This document shows, piece after piece, positions 45,230 to 54,330 of a DNA stretch of 64,000 bases; the first letter of the stretch is position 1, and the number at the start of each line of letters is the position of its first letter. The translations under genes were made by a program, and so were the position numbers. The DNA comes from Marinobacter sp. LV10R510-11A (GTDB taxonomy: Bacteria; Pseudomonadota; Gammaproteobacteria; Pseudomonadales; Oleiphilaceae), in contig NZ_LT907980.1 of the NCBI RefSeq assembly GCF_900215155.1, forward strand, positions 868,001 to 932,000, written 5' to 3'. The notes under the pieces are model-generated. The model saw nothing but the letters and a program-made list of their open reading frames with translations. It did not search any database and was not told the origin of the DNA.

Positions 45230-45433
45230 TCAGGCCTTCAAGTAGATCCCGTTTCGTTTAGTATTTGCGCCCCATGTTGTTAACTCTCCTGAGCTAAATT
45301 TGTACGCATTTCTCCTGTTGAGCACTATCCAGTCCAGGTGACATCCCAATACGACTTCCATCATTCGGTCTCGGAAGACAGTGACATAAGGTCGTCTTGT
45401 CCCATAATCGCGCAAAATGAATGACGTAACCAC
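45230..45433 (-). pseudogene. Possible rve/Mu-type transposase fragment
   Basis: The reverse frame contains RRPYVTVFRDRMMEVVLGCHL, which resembles the start of an rve integrase core in TnsB/TniA/Mu-type transposases (a catalytic Asp followed by a Gly-x-His strand). It is only about 70 residues, with stops on both sides. Nothing else is recognisable in 45024-45644. Confidence 0.25.
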
Positions 45434-45644
45434 TCTGGTCAGTAGATGGAACTTGTTATGCGGTCAGCGAGGCCGTGTATTTATGCGTTGTTTAGTCAGA
45501 CCTGGGTGAACTCTCGCTTTGGGGGTACCTGCAAGATGTGTAAAGGTTTTACAATTTTTAACGGTTTTAAGGGGAATATACTAGGTTTCTAATTGATTGT
45601 TTTAAATAAAGTTATTAAGATGGTTGTAAGACTGGTAACAAAAA

Positions 45645-46052
45645 TTGAAAATCAACGTACAAAACCGCGAAAAAATTAACGCTACATTAGCTGTTAGTCA
45701 ACACAAGTGTTCAGCAAGAATTCTGGATGCAGACTTCATTGAAGAAGCAGTACGTCAAAGTGAAGCTCGGCTTCAAAAGATTTTGCCGAAATGCCACTGG
45801 AAAGGCCTGTCCCTCTCCGTGACGAAATCTCCGTTTCGAATAGCTTCGTCTTATAACGGCATCCCGATGGCGACGTTTGTCACGGTAACCCGGCATTCCT
45901 CTGGGTGGTTCATTACGGAAACAACGCGCGATAACACTCGAGAAGGTGAGCGTGACGTATTGATCAAAGGGCTTGAAATGAAGGCGGAGGAGCTTTCTGC
46001 GTTCTTGAGTCGAACAATAGGAGCCTTCGAGTTAGAAGGTTATTACGACTGA
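45645..46052 (+). CDS. Hypothetical protein
   Basis: A 135-residue soluble protein with TTG start (no in-frame ATG near the 5' end). It has an alternating hydrophobic middle (GLSLSVTKSPFRIASSYNG), a basic TRDNTREGERD loop and a C-terminal helix. No family is recognised. It stands alone between yedK and an IS91 remnant. Confidence 0.5.
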   Translation: MKINVQNREKINATLAVSQHKCSARILDADFIEEAVRQSEARLQKILPKCHWKGLSLSVTKSPFRIASSYNGIPMATFVTVTRHSSGWFITETTRDNTREGERDVLIKGLEMKAEELSAFLSRTIGAFELEGYYD

Positions 46053-46446
46053 ACCCTGTAGCTCTCTTTAGTGTCAAGTTTAGACAGGAACCCTATGTGT
46101 CAGCGTAGGGTAGTTGTCACCTGATTATTTCAGAGGACAACCATGACGCACTTCTCACCAGAGTGAAAAGAAGTGGAACGGAGTCAAAAGTGTAATGAAA
46201 AGGGCGTCGTTGTGCTTTCACTTGTTAAAAGTCCTAGTGCTTCATTTCATTGAGCTGACTAATTGTGAATTTCTTCACCTGCGGCTATGTATTGACTCAG
46301 AGAGACGGTTCCTTAGAGTGATCTTCGATCCAGACTCAATGAGCATGATGAGCTTGGCCTGCACCTCAAAACTAAAAGGTGTCTGAGAAAGACTGTTGAA
46401 CCGGTGGAGTTCAGGTTGAAGCCGCACCGGTTCAATCCGACATCTG
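46053..46446. other. No intact gene (394 bp)
   Basis: Contains a stretch like an IS end (AGTGTCAAGTTTAGACAGGA at about 46070) and a start-like ATGACGCACTTCTCACCAGA followed at once by a stop. Probably insertion-sequence debris. Confidence 0.35.
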
Positions 46447-47295
46447 GTGTTTACGCTACCTCACACCTTGAACGGCTGGGTTCAGCTCCATCCCGACGTG
46501 ATCTACCGCTGTCTGTTCGCCGCAGTCTGGGACACGCTTAACCAGTTTGGGCGCAACACCCGGCACCTTGGCGGCGAACTGGGCATGACGGCGGTGCTCC
46601 GCACCTGGGGACAGAACCTGAGCCGTCATGTTCACGTGCATTGCCTGATCCCCGGCGGAGTGTTGACCGGCAGTGGTGACTGGCACAAGGCAAAAGGCCA
46701 TTACCTGTTTCCGGCACGGGCTTTGTCCCGACGTTTTCGAGGGCGAATGGTGTCGATGCTGAGAGCGGCGGTGAACGCCGGCGAACTGCACCGGGTTACC
46801 CACAGCGGTGAGGTTGATGGCGTACTCAACGGCCTGATGCAACAGGAATGGGTTGTCTACACCCGACACTGCCTGAACCAGGCCGAGAGCGTGGTAGATT
46901 ATCTCGCTCGATACACTCACCGAATCGCCATCAGTAACGGGCGCTTGTTGTCGATGGACGGTGACCGGATCTCGTTCCGATATAAGGATTACCATGATGG
47001 CTCCCGGATTAAGACCCAATGACTGGAAGGACAGGAGTTCGTGCGGCGGTTCCTGATGCACATCCTGCCCAAAGGCTTCATGCGCATCCGTCATTTTGGC
47101 TACCTGAGCAACCGAACACGACGACGCAAACTGGCTGTTATCCGGCACTGCCTCTCGCAGCTGCCCCGATCAGAAGCTACAGCGGAGAGTCCAACATCCC
47201 AGCGATGCTGGCCCTGCCCAGAATGTGATGATGGCCTGGTGCGTATGGTTCGCCAGATTCCACGGTTCAGAATAACGGCTGTGCCGACGGGTTAG
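46447..47295 (+). pseudogene. IS91-family transposase, 5'-truncated with in-frame stop
   Basis: Begins mid-protein (FTLPHTLNGWVQLHPDVIYR), carries the Y2-transposase metal site HVHVHCLIPGGVL (about residue 61) and the YLARYTHRIAISN region. It hits TGA at 47020-47022 inside the conserved KT-LEGQEF motif, then continues in the same frame (FVRRFLMHILPKGFMRIRHF) to 47295. The zinc-finger N terminus is missing. IS91 elements move by rolling circle; this one is dead. The following 250 bp hold no recognisable gene. Confidence 0.85.
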
Positions 47296-47555
47296 CTTCA
47301 CGGCCTTCTTGATCCGCCGGGGGAAACCTACAGTTCTTAGTGAGCTGGATCTCTCTGCGGCCGAAGGCTGGAAAAACGGGTACCTGAGAGGTAATCTGAG
47401 GGGCATCACAACAAGGAACCGCCTCATGAAGGATCGAATGAGACCAAACCCCGCCGGCATTGCTTCGAGCCCGGCCCCAGATATACCGTTCAGGCTTCGC
47501 CTCCAAATTACTTTATCCTTAGGCACCGTTCGATAGCTGCGGAGTTGGCGGCTTA

Positions 47556-47614
47556 GTCCAACAGACATTTAATGGTCATGCTGCGCACAACCATTAAATG
47601 CTTAGGTGTTATAT
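47556..47614 (+). other. attC-like site (59 bp) upstream of Pycsar genes
   Basis: An R'' box GTCCAAC at 47556 and an R' box GTTATAT at 47608 bracket a strong 11-bp inverted repeat (arms 47566-47576 and 47590-47600). The 59-bp length is that of minimal attC sites. R' fits GTTRRRY except at one position. A cassette would begin at 47609, just upstream of the Pycsar effector gene. Confidence 0.55.
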
Positions 47615-47645
47615 TCCCGAGTTACCCAAGAGATAGGAGATAGAT

Positions 47646-48191
47646 TTGAGCGAAGGAAATGAAACCTTGACAGAAAAGTCAGCATTTTTATTCGATGTTC
47701 TAAAAAGGTACGACCATTACGTTGCAACGACAAATTTCAAAGTTGGCCTAATGATGTCGTTTCTTGGCGTAATTATTTATGGTCTGACAATTCGAGTTAT
47801 GTCTATATCGCCAGAACCATCGGGGTGCAATTACATCTATTATACTGTAATCATTTTCTCTGCATTAACAATTGCTTTTTCACTTTTTTCTGCTGTAAAT
47901 CTTTTACGGACAGTTTTTCCTAACACTAAAACTCATGATGGCGATAAGTCTTTAATTTTCTTTGGGGATGTTGCAACTTGTGAAAACGGTGCAGATGGAT
48001 ATTTTAAAAAAATAGAAGACGCCACGGCCGAAGATCTTGTCGAAGATCTTGCCAAACAGACATATATCGTAGCTGATATTATTAACGAAAAATTTAGAGT
48101 TTTGAAATTCGCGATTAAAATAACGATTTACGGTGTCGTACCACTATTCGCGGTATCATTGCTACTTCTTATATTAGAAGGATCTAAATAA
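47646..48191 (+). CDS. pycTM: Pycsar system membrane effector (PycTM-like)
   Basis: A 181-residue protein with TTG start behind an AGGAGA site. Membrane segments lie at about 32-52, 63-88 and 153-177. The first motif FDVLKRYDHYVATTNFKVGL is the signature of the Pycsar effector membrane family, and the cytosolic loop carries FFGDVATCENGADGYFKK. In Pycsar systems the effector binds cyclic UMP or CMP made upon phage infection, then damages the membrane and stops phage growth. The cyclase gene follows 2 bp downstream. Confidence 0.85.
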   Translation: MSEGNETLTEKSAFLFDVLKRYDHYVATTNFKVGLMMSFLGVIIYGLTIRVMSISPEPSGCNYIYYTVIIFSALTIAFSLFSAVNLLRTVFPNTKTHDGDKSLIFFGDVATCENGADGYFKKIEDATAEDLVEDLAKQTYIVADIINEKFRVLKFAIKITIYGVVPLFAVSLLLLILEGSK

Positions 48192-48193
48192 AA

Positions 48194-49555
48194 ATGGCAA
48201 ATTTTGAACGAATGTTTGAGGACTTATACGATTCTGTTAAAAATCGATCCACAACAACAGTCACAAACAAGTCAGAGTCTCTTTCTATAGAATCTTCGGA
48301 TTCCCATCCAATAAAAGGGTCGCTAAATACGCTACCATCTGGGCCTCAGGAGGAATTTTTTCTTCAAAAAAAGATACGTCCTCACTTTGGAAAAAAGGGC
48401 GTAAATGAATCAGCCATTGGAACACATCCAGACTTTATAGCTCTTGAAGGCACTGTTAATACGCTTAACCATTACGCTTGTACTTTATTTGTAGATATTA
48501 AAGGGTCTACTCGTCTTTCTCTTCTGTACCCACTAGATTTTGTTTTTATTTTTAAAAATTCCGTAATTCAAGCTTGTGTCGAAGTCATCCGTTCATTCGA
48601 TGGTCATGTCCATAGACTAATGGGCGATGCTGTCATGGCTTTTTTTGGTGGAAATCACATTGAAAAGGAAGATGCAGTTGCTGATGCAATAAATTGCTCC
48701 ATTACATTAAGAGCTATTTTAGAAGGAAGCATTAAGCCTTGGATGGAACGCGAAGGACTAGACTCTAAAGACTTTGGCTTTAGAGTTGGTTGTGATTTTG
48801 GTGATGATCATGAAATATTATGGGGAAGTTACGGCTATCAAAACGTTGGGGAAGTTTCCGCAACAGGTCTACCGGTGGACATGGCTTCGAAACTTCAAGG
48901 TTTAGCCGGAAAAAATCAAACAATGCTCGGGCAAGGTTTATTGGATTTTGTAAACTGGCCAGAGAAGTATTGTAAAATTAAAATGAGAGGAAAGGAAGGT
49001 GAAAGAGAAAACCTCCCAACTGTCACCCCTAATATCACTAATTCTGAGGGTGATCCATTAAATTATAATATGAGGATATTATCTTACGATAAGAGCTTGG
49101 AGTTTTCTGCATTGCCTAGAAATTTTCGAGAAAGCATTAGTGGTAATTCTGTAAAAGATCACACAGAATTGGACTACAGGTGTTTTACGGTAAAAAATAA
49201 CGAGAAAATAGAATATATATCTGCTTCTAGATTCCTTGAGCCTCATGTTTCATTAATATTTGAAGCCGGGTCTAGAACAAATAATAGGTTGAGTTTTCCT
49301 CTTAAAGTAGTTTTCAAAAAAGTGAATCATGGAGCAGCAGTCCCTGAAGATGAAAGAGACATTGAACAAGAAGGAGTGGTTAAATACCTAAAAAAACAGA
49401 GAGTCAGTCAATACAATAAGTCTTTTGCTCCTTTATCTAAAGTTGAGCTATCCGAATCTACGCTTTATCGTGGCTTGCATACCATGAAATGTGATATTTA
49501 TGACTCCAATGGAGCTTTGATATTTCGCGATTGGATAGGAGTTATGATCAAGTAA
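48194..49555 (+). CDS. pycC: Pycsar uridylate/cytidylate cyclase (PycC-like)
   Basis: A 453-residue protein. Residues 90-290 form a class III nucleotidyl cyclase domain with both metal-binding Asp residues: D101 in LFVDIKGSTRLS and D145 in HRLMGDAVMAFFGG. The loop GYQNVGEVSATGLPVDMASK precedes the second half. Residues about 320-453 match the AGS-C sensor-type domain found on such cyclases (SASRFLEPHVSLIF to FRDWIGVMIK). Together with the effector this is the two-gene Pycsar layout; whether the product is cUMP or cCMP cannot be told. Low GC and many A/T-ending codons set it apart from the core genes. Confidence 0.87.
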   Translation: MANFERMFEDLYDSVKNRSTTTVTNKSESLSIESSDSHPIKGSLNTLPSGPQEEFFLQKKIRPHFGKKGVNESAIGTHPDFIALEGTVNTLNHYACTLFVDIKGSTRLSLLYPLDFVFIFKNSVIQACVEVIRSFDGHVHRLMGDAVMAFFGGNHIEKEDAVADAINCSITLRAILEGSIKPWMEREGLDSKDFGFRVGCDFGDDHEILWGSYGYQNVGEVSATGLPVDMASKLQGLAGKNQTMLGQGLLDFVNWPEKYCKIKMRGKEGERENLPTVTPNITNSEGDPLNYNMRILSYDKSLEFSALPRNFRESISGNSVKDHTELDYRCFTVKNNEKIEYISASRFLEPHVSLIFEAGSRTNNRLSFPLKVVFKKVNHGAAVPEDERDIEQEGVVKYLKKQRVSQYNKSFAPLSKVELSESTLYRGLHTMKCDIYDSNGALIFRDWIGVMIK

Positions 49556-49562
49556 GATATAA

Positions 49563-50023
49563 TCGGGTAGCCGGGGGTATCTAACCCCCAGCCCCCACAA
49601 CACCCTGCATGCGGATCCGCACAGGGCGTTTCCCGAAAACGTTCAGAGTAAGATGGCTGATTACCTCCCCCTACCCCAATGATGGCTTCTGATTTTGCGC
49701 CAACGTTCCTCAGTCCGGTCGGATATGGAATCGTTAAACTGCACAGACTCCTCATTGATTTTCGGGTTCAGGCCTTCACCCTGTCCCAACCATCCCGATG
49801 GGCGTTTGGCTGCTATGCCGCCTGCTGACTTCTGCTAAATCACCGGCGGGGTTGCCCCCATCGGCGCTATCGGTGTCCACCTCGCTCGCTCGCAACCGCC
49901 GATGGCAACGGCTGCGCCCAGGCTTGATCGACCAGTGGCCTGACTGGTAATTGACCGATCGCTCGTTGAGCAGATCCCGATGCGTCGGACCGCCCCAGAT
50001 AAGAGCATGAACTTTCATCGCAC
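49563..50023 (-). mobile_element. Group II intron-like remnant lacking the reverse transcriptase
   Basis: On the minus strand it begins GTGCGATGAAAG at 50023, as group II introns do, and ends in CCCCGGCTACCCGAT near 49563. The 3' part has the GGGGGCTGGGGGTTAGATAC-type stem common next to intron-encoded maturases. Only about 460 bp remain, so the maturase gene is absent. Much of the 5' half is repeated at 62936-63212. Orientation opposite to the cassette gene and position at an R''-like core fit a group IIC-attC intron. Confidence 0.5.
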
Positions 50024-50261
50024 AACTGCATCATTTACGGTGGCCGTCAGATCACGCGGCTTCGTCGTCTGGTGTCAACTCGCCTCCGGCCTACGCCTCA
50101 TATGATGTTCTTGTTCATCAGCTCGCAGTTTTACTAGCGGCTTCCTCCAGACCGTGCCTCGCGGATTGGCCCTTGCCATGCGCTAGTGGTTAGCGTTCAA
50201 TCGGTTAAAACCGGCTGATCGGTGATCTTCCCACAGGGGACTTTCACCCCATTAGTTCATG
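50024..50261. other. Gene-free stretch between intron remnant and attC-like end
   Basis: No coding frame is convincing. It may hold the displaced part of the attC site behind pycC plus other non-coding debris. Confidence 0.3.
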
Positions 50262-50350
50262 CCCATGCTGGGCGTACACAATACGCGTCACTCGGATGTC
50301 CTTTTCTCCGCTTCGCTCCAAAAAGGCCACCGGTGCGCTCCGCGTTAGGA
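50262..50350 (+). other. attC-like 3' portion before lipoprotein cassette
   Basis: Contains an imperfect hairpin (CCTTTTCTCC ... AAAAAGGCCACC) and ends CGCGTTAGGA, an R'-like box with the crossover point between 50344 and 50345. A matching R'' is not clear, perhaps because the intron remnant disrupted the site. Confidence 0.4.
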
Positions 50351-50365
50351 TTCATGGGAGTTAAA

Positions 50366-50965
50366 ATGAGATCGTTGCTTTTTGTTATGATTCTTTTGTT
50401 AGTTGGTTGTGCTGCAAACACCTCAAATATGGTGGCAAGCATGTATAGTGTTTCTGAGACAGGAGAGTCGGCCTTTGATGGAACCAAATGGATAAAGGTA
50501 AAGAGCATTTGGTGTGATCCGATTACCTTTGATCTTTATCAAGACACCAACCTTTCCAAGTCTAAAAAAGCCTCTCTCGAACTTAACATTGGTGGCACTC
50601 ACTCTATCCAATCCGGTAAATCTCTACACCTCAATATCGACGAGAAATTCACTGACATTAGTACTCTTGAGAAACTAACGGATATTGAAACAAAGCCTGG
50701 TTATTATTCTTCGGGTATTCACGCAGGTATGAGCTTTTACCTTCCGCCTCACAATGTGTCATCAAAGCGGTATTTGGTAGATATCGATCTCTTGGAAAGA
50801 ATGGAGAAAGCCAATAAGCTGATTATGCGTGTTGATTTAGCGAGAGATTACATAGATGCAGTATGTACCAACGAAAAGTCATCTGGAAGCGAGTTTCCAG
50901 CTGCTTCAACGTCATACGGGATCCGAAAGTTCATTGAAAATGCATCACAATTCAGCAAACCCTAA
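50366..50965 (+). CDS. Lipoprotein of unknown function in a gene cassette
   Basis: A 199-residue protein starting at ATG 50366. The signal peptide ends in the lipobox LLVGC (Cys about 15), so it is lipid-anchored. The mature part has a GLY-rich middle (GYYSSGIHAGMSFYLPPHN) and no known domain. The stop codon lies inside the R'' box of the following attC, the tight packing usual for integron cassettes. Two in-frame ATGs upstream are weaker starts. Confidence 0.7.
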   Translation: MRSLLFVMILLLVGCAANTSNMVASMYSVSETGESAFDGTKWIKVKSIWCDPITFDLYQDTNLSKSKKASLELNIGGTHSIQSGKSLHLNIDEKFTDISTLEKLTDIETKPGYYSSGIHAGMSFYLPPHNVSSKRYLVDIDLLERMEKANKLIMRVDLARDYIDAVCTNEKSSGSEFPAASTSYGIRKFIENASQFSKP

Positions 50966-51043
50966 CCAGTGCAGGCACGGCAACGCCCATTACATTGCGC
51001 CTTCGGCTCCATTCCAATGGCGCGCATGCTGAAAGCGTTAATA
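50960..51043 (+). other. attC site behind the lipoprotein cassette
   Basis: An 84-bp site with R'' CCCTAAC (50960-50966), arms CGCCCATT and AATGGCG around a CGCCTTCGGCTCC loop, and R' GTTAATA (51037-51043). The first bases of the cassette (TTAGGA at 50345) are complementary to this R'' (CCTAAC), as expected when a circular cassette is cut between G and TT. This defines a cassette of 50345-51037. Confidence 0.65.
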
Positions 51044-51189
51044 GCCAAGGCTTCAGAAGATACCCACAATGGACAGGCACACATGACCCCGCTTCCAAGG
51101 GCGATTACTCCAGTGCCGGCATTGCACCAAGAAGCATCAATGCATGCAGAACCCGGAGTCTGCGAATCACCGCAAATGCAAAGGGCGGC

Positions 51190-51420
51190 AGGTCTCCTAC
51201 ACGCTTGAGCTGAAGCGAGGCCCCACCTATCGACAGCCAGCAGGGCAAAGCCATATACAGTCACCGGATGTCGGTGGTGGAACCGGTGTTCGGTAATATC
51301 GGCACGAATAAACGGCTCAGCCGCTTCAGTCTGCGAGGCCGGGATAAGGTGCAGGGCTAATGGCAACTATACTGCCTGGTACACAACATCGAGAAACTGG
51401 CGAATTACGGATAGATGGCG
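51190..51420 (+). pseudogene. IS1182-family transposase 3' remnant
   Basis: One frame reads SQQGKAIYSHRMSVVEPVFG then NIGTNKRLSRFSLRGRDKVQ, followed by a stop and WQLYCLVHNIEKLANYG. This is the C-terminal end of IS1182-type DDE transposases, containing the catalytic Glu region. The rest is lost or out of frame. Confidence 0.75.
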
Positions 51421-51638
51421 GCGTGAGCCTGGGCGAGGGGTGCCGGAAATAGGGTCGCTGGAATGCACTAATCCCGCCTCTGATAACATCGAAATGCTGA
51501 CATGGCTGGCAGAATACACAAATCAGGCTAATCGACCAGTTGATGGCCGGGAAACTAAAATCAGGAACCAGGCGGTGAAGAACCGCTCCAAGAAGCGTTT
51601 TTCTACAGCCTTGTTAAAGCACAAAGCTGTTGAAATAT

Positions 51639-52684
51639 GGCTATGTTGGCATCATCTGTTGGTTTGCACTTATTGCCGCACGAAGCCACGCCTCCTCTGA
51701 AGCCTGCGCATTTTCGAACAGCCGTCGCCATGCCAGATAGCTCGGCAAATACGCTGTCCCCACGCCATGAAAGCGGGCCATCCAGCCCTTCAATCGACTG
51801 ATATAACTGTTGACGTTTTGAATGTGGTATTCCTTGCCGATCACTCGTTGATCGTCGAGTGTGATCAGTCGATGGTGGGCAATGCCATGGTCGCTGGAGA
51901 AGGTTTTATACCAGCTGTGGCCGTCGGAACATAAAATAGAATCACGATTGATAATCGGTGTCAGAAAAGCATGGATCGTTGATTTGTTCAGCGTCGGATC
52001 CACCAAGTCGCTGACATGACCGTTACGGTCTCGCGCAATAACCACCGAAATTTTATCCGCTTTTTTCTTCCTGTTACTTTCTCCGCCACGTTTTCTGGGG
52101 CTGCGATGCGTGAGGTTGCGCTTGCCCTTGCAGGACTCAGCAAAGAACGTTTCATCCACTTCGATAATTCCCGAAAGGGCATTCGCGTTGGCTTTTGCGC
52201 TGGCGCTCAGAAAACGGTGACGCCATTGGAAAGCAGTCTTCAAGTCAATGCCTACTCGGGCTGCCGAAACCCGCAAGGTCAGGCTGTCTCGCATGCATCG
52301 CAAGTAATCAAACCATTTATGACGGTGATGCAGCCTGGCCAGCGATGTTCCTGTAACGGCATTGAAGGTTTTGTGACAGCTCAGGTTCTGACACTGATAC
52401 CGCTGCAAGCCGCCAGAGCGCCCCCACTTGATGAGATGCTGATCACCGCAGTGAGGGCATAGGCGATGGGGCTGGCAGTTTCGAGCAACGTGTGAGCCTG
52501 AGCATTAATTTGCCCAAGGAGCTGATTGGCAAGGTGTTGTTTGAGATCCACCGGGAGGTGGGCCAGGGTCTTTTCAAGGGCGTTGATGTCGGCTCGTTTC
52601 ATAATTTGCTCCCAAGAGGAACCGGATATACAGTAGTATATACAGTATCACTGGAGCAAACCAACAGATGATGCCAACATAGCC
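51639..52684 (-). mobile_element. IS1595-family insertion sequence, 1046 bp
   Basis: Perfect terminal inverted repeats of 29 bp (GGCTATGTTGGCATCATCTG ... at 51639 and its complement ending at 52684). An 8-bp target duplication TGAAATAT flanks it (51631-51638 and 52685-52692), the duplication size usual for IS1595. Length and transposase type agree. The complete ends suggest recent arrival. Confidence 0.9.
51641..52602 (-). pseudogene. IS1595-family transposase with frameshift
   Basis: The N-terminal part (MKRADINALEKTLAHLPVDL, from 52602) and the zinc-binding and catalytic part are in different frames. A shift near 52480 joins them through NCQPHRLCPHCGDQHLIKWG. The catalytic core shows IIEVDETFFAES (Asp) and the CSDGHSWYKTF and HHRLITLDD regions, with HIQNVNSYISRLKGWMARFH of the ISXO2-like fold. 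The shift could be a mutation or programmed; I favour mutation as no slippery heptamer is evident. Confidence 0.8.
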
Positions 52685-52764
52685 TGAAATATACAGTACT
52701 GTCCCCATGGACAGTGTGTGCATTGCACGAAAACCAACATCTCGCGAAACACGAGGACAGTAAA

Positions 52765-52971
52765 ATGTCAAAATCAACTAAGAACACTGGCAAGTCATGG
52801 TCTGACCAAGACGTAAAGCAATTGAAGGAGCTGGCAAAGGGTAATACGCCAACAAGGGTAATTGGCTTAAAGCTTGGACGAACGGAATCAGCGATACAGT
52901 CAAAAGCGAGCCAAGAAGGAATCTCGCTAAAACCAACGAATCAGTCACCCTACAATCGGCAAGGTTCGTGA
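52765..52971 (+). CDS. Small SANT/Myb-like DNA-binding protein
   Basis: A 68-residue protein: KNTGKSWSDQDVKQLKELAK (helix 1), NTPTRVIGLKLGRTESAI (helix-turn-helix 2 and 3) and a KPTNQSPYNRQGS tail. This is a small family common in Proteobacteria, with a Myb/SANT-like three-helix fold and unknown target. ACGAGGAC precedes the ATG. Confidence 0.8.
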   Translation: MSKSTKNTGKSWSDQDVKQLKELAKGNTPTRVIGLKLGRTESAIQSKASQEGISLKPTNQSPYNRQGS

Positions 52972-53324
52972 TTTAACAGGGTAAGCAAGAAGGGACTGCC
53001 TTGGAGCATAGCGTAAAGGCGGTCACTCATTACTAGTTCACCTCCAGCGAAAAATCTAACTGGAAGATACTGAACTGATGCGCGTTTTAAATTTCGAAAA
53101 GACGTTTCGCTGCGACATGGTTCGCAGGACACGCTGACGTTCTGGTTCAACTAAAAAGCTCCGACTGTTACTCGCGATCAAGGCTTTGACATTTCAATTC
53201 AGGGGCTGAAGAGGCTGCGCTTGAGAGGGGATGTTTGAGTCATTTGGGGATTGATTCTTTGAGAGTATCAGCCCTCCGCAAGCGACCAGTAGATCGCTCA
53301 CCTCGGGCAGAAAAAACATTTCCT

Positions 53325-53660
53325 TTAGACGGCTTCAAACTTCTCCAGACCATCTGGCGTGAAATCGGCTTCTTTGCAGGCCAAATACATTCGGCGAGTT
53401 GCTTCCCTGACGACTTCCCATGCGCGCTCTTCACTGTCATCAACTGAATTTCCTTTAGCAGCGAAATAATCCATTAATTTATGGATTGCCGAGCCTTCTT
53501 CACCGTCAGTAGAGAGCGACGTTCCGTCGTGTCGCACAATCATTTGGTAGTAGCGATCTCCGTCATCAAAATGCACTTGAACCGCTCCTTCCATAGATGC
53601 GCTATCGTCATATCCAGAAGGCAGAGTTCCGTAGAGAGTCATATCGATATTTGTTTTCAT
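53325..53660 (-). CDS. Hypothetical small acidic protein
   Basis: A 111-residue protein, acidic (many Asp/Glu), with an alternating strand pattern (MEGAVQVHFDDGDRYYQMIV) then two helices ending in ACKEADFTPDGLEKFEAV. GGAAG precedes the ATG. No family is recognised. It stands alone between gene-free stretches. Confidence 0.55.
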   Translation of the reverse strand: MKTNIDMTLYGTLPSGYDDSASMEGAVQVHFDDGDRYYQMIVRHDGTSLSTDGEEGSAIHKLMDYFAAKGNSVDDSEERAWEVVREATRRMYLACKEADFTPDGLEKFEAV

Positions 53661-54330
53661 AAATACTTCCGTTTGTCAATGAATGAGCAATAATAATATC
53701 TTCGAATAGATGTTGTGTCTATACTAAAAGTATGATAATGCCGTTTTATTTGTGTGTTTTTGTATCTTCTTGTTTGGTGCGTGGAGAATTCTAGTCGTTG
53801 TGGAGAGCGGGCTTCACGTCGACAATCGTTTGAAATGGGCGGATTAAAAGCTTCGCGACGACACGCCTTTATTGGCAATAATCAGGCTGGCTTAATTAAG
53901 GCTGCAAGGCCGCAAAAAACCTAAACTTTCTAGTGTCTGCTCTTTTCTTTACGGTCCCGGGTCCAGCTAAGAGAGGCGTGGTGGCTTTTAATGCGCTTGG
54001 GATCAATGGTACTGCGGTAAGCCTGGTTTTTATTCAGAAGATGAGGCTTCGTTTTCTCATCGTCGTTTGCTGGTCGACGAAATGCACGTCAAGCTTGGCT
54101 ACCCGGCAGCGGGGGGATTGAGGCAAGATTCTGGTGCGACCGTGGCCGGGATATGAAACTTAAATAGTCGTGCACAAACATTTTGGACCTGGCAATAAAG
54201 CGCCTTACGCGATCCGGGTCAACTGATGGGATTCCGGGGAGGTGCATTAGACCTAATTTTTTCGCTCCTACATTATGTATGATCTTGTGTATGTGTATTT
54301 TTAGGCATTACTTGAGATAAAGAGGTGATC
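53661..54330. other. No gene seen (670 bp)
   Basis: AT-rich in its first 100 bp, then a few short frames without codon bias. Contains no recognisable RNA or repeat. Confidence 0.4.

Noticed and set aside
47296..47550. Reverse and forward frames of 75-130 residues behind the IS91 remnant
   Set aside because: They overlap one another, lack start sites and show no domain; likely chance frames in decayed element DNA.
53235..53447. 70-residue forward frame
   Set aside because: It overlaps the better supported reverse gene 53325-53660 and has no ribosome-binding site.
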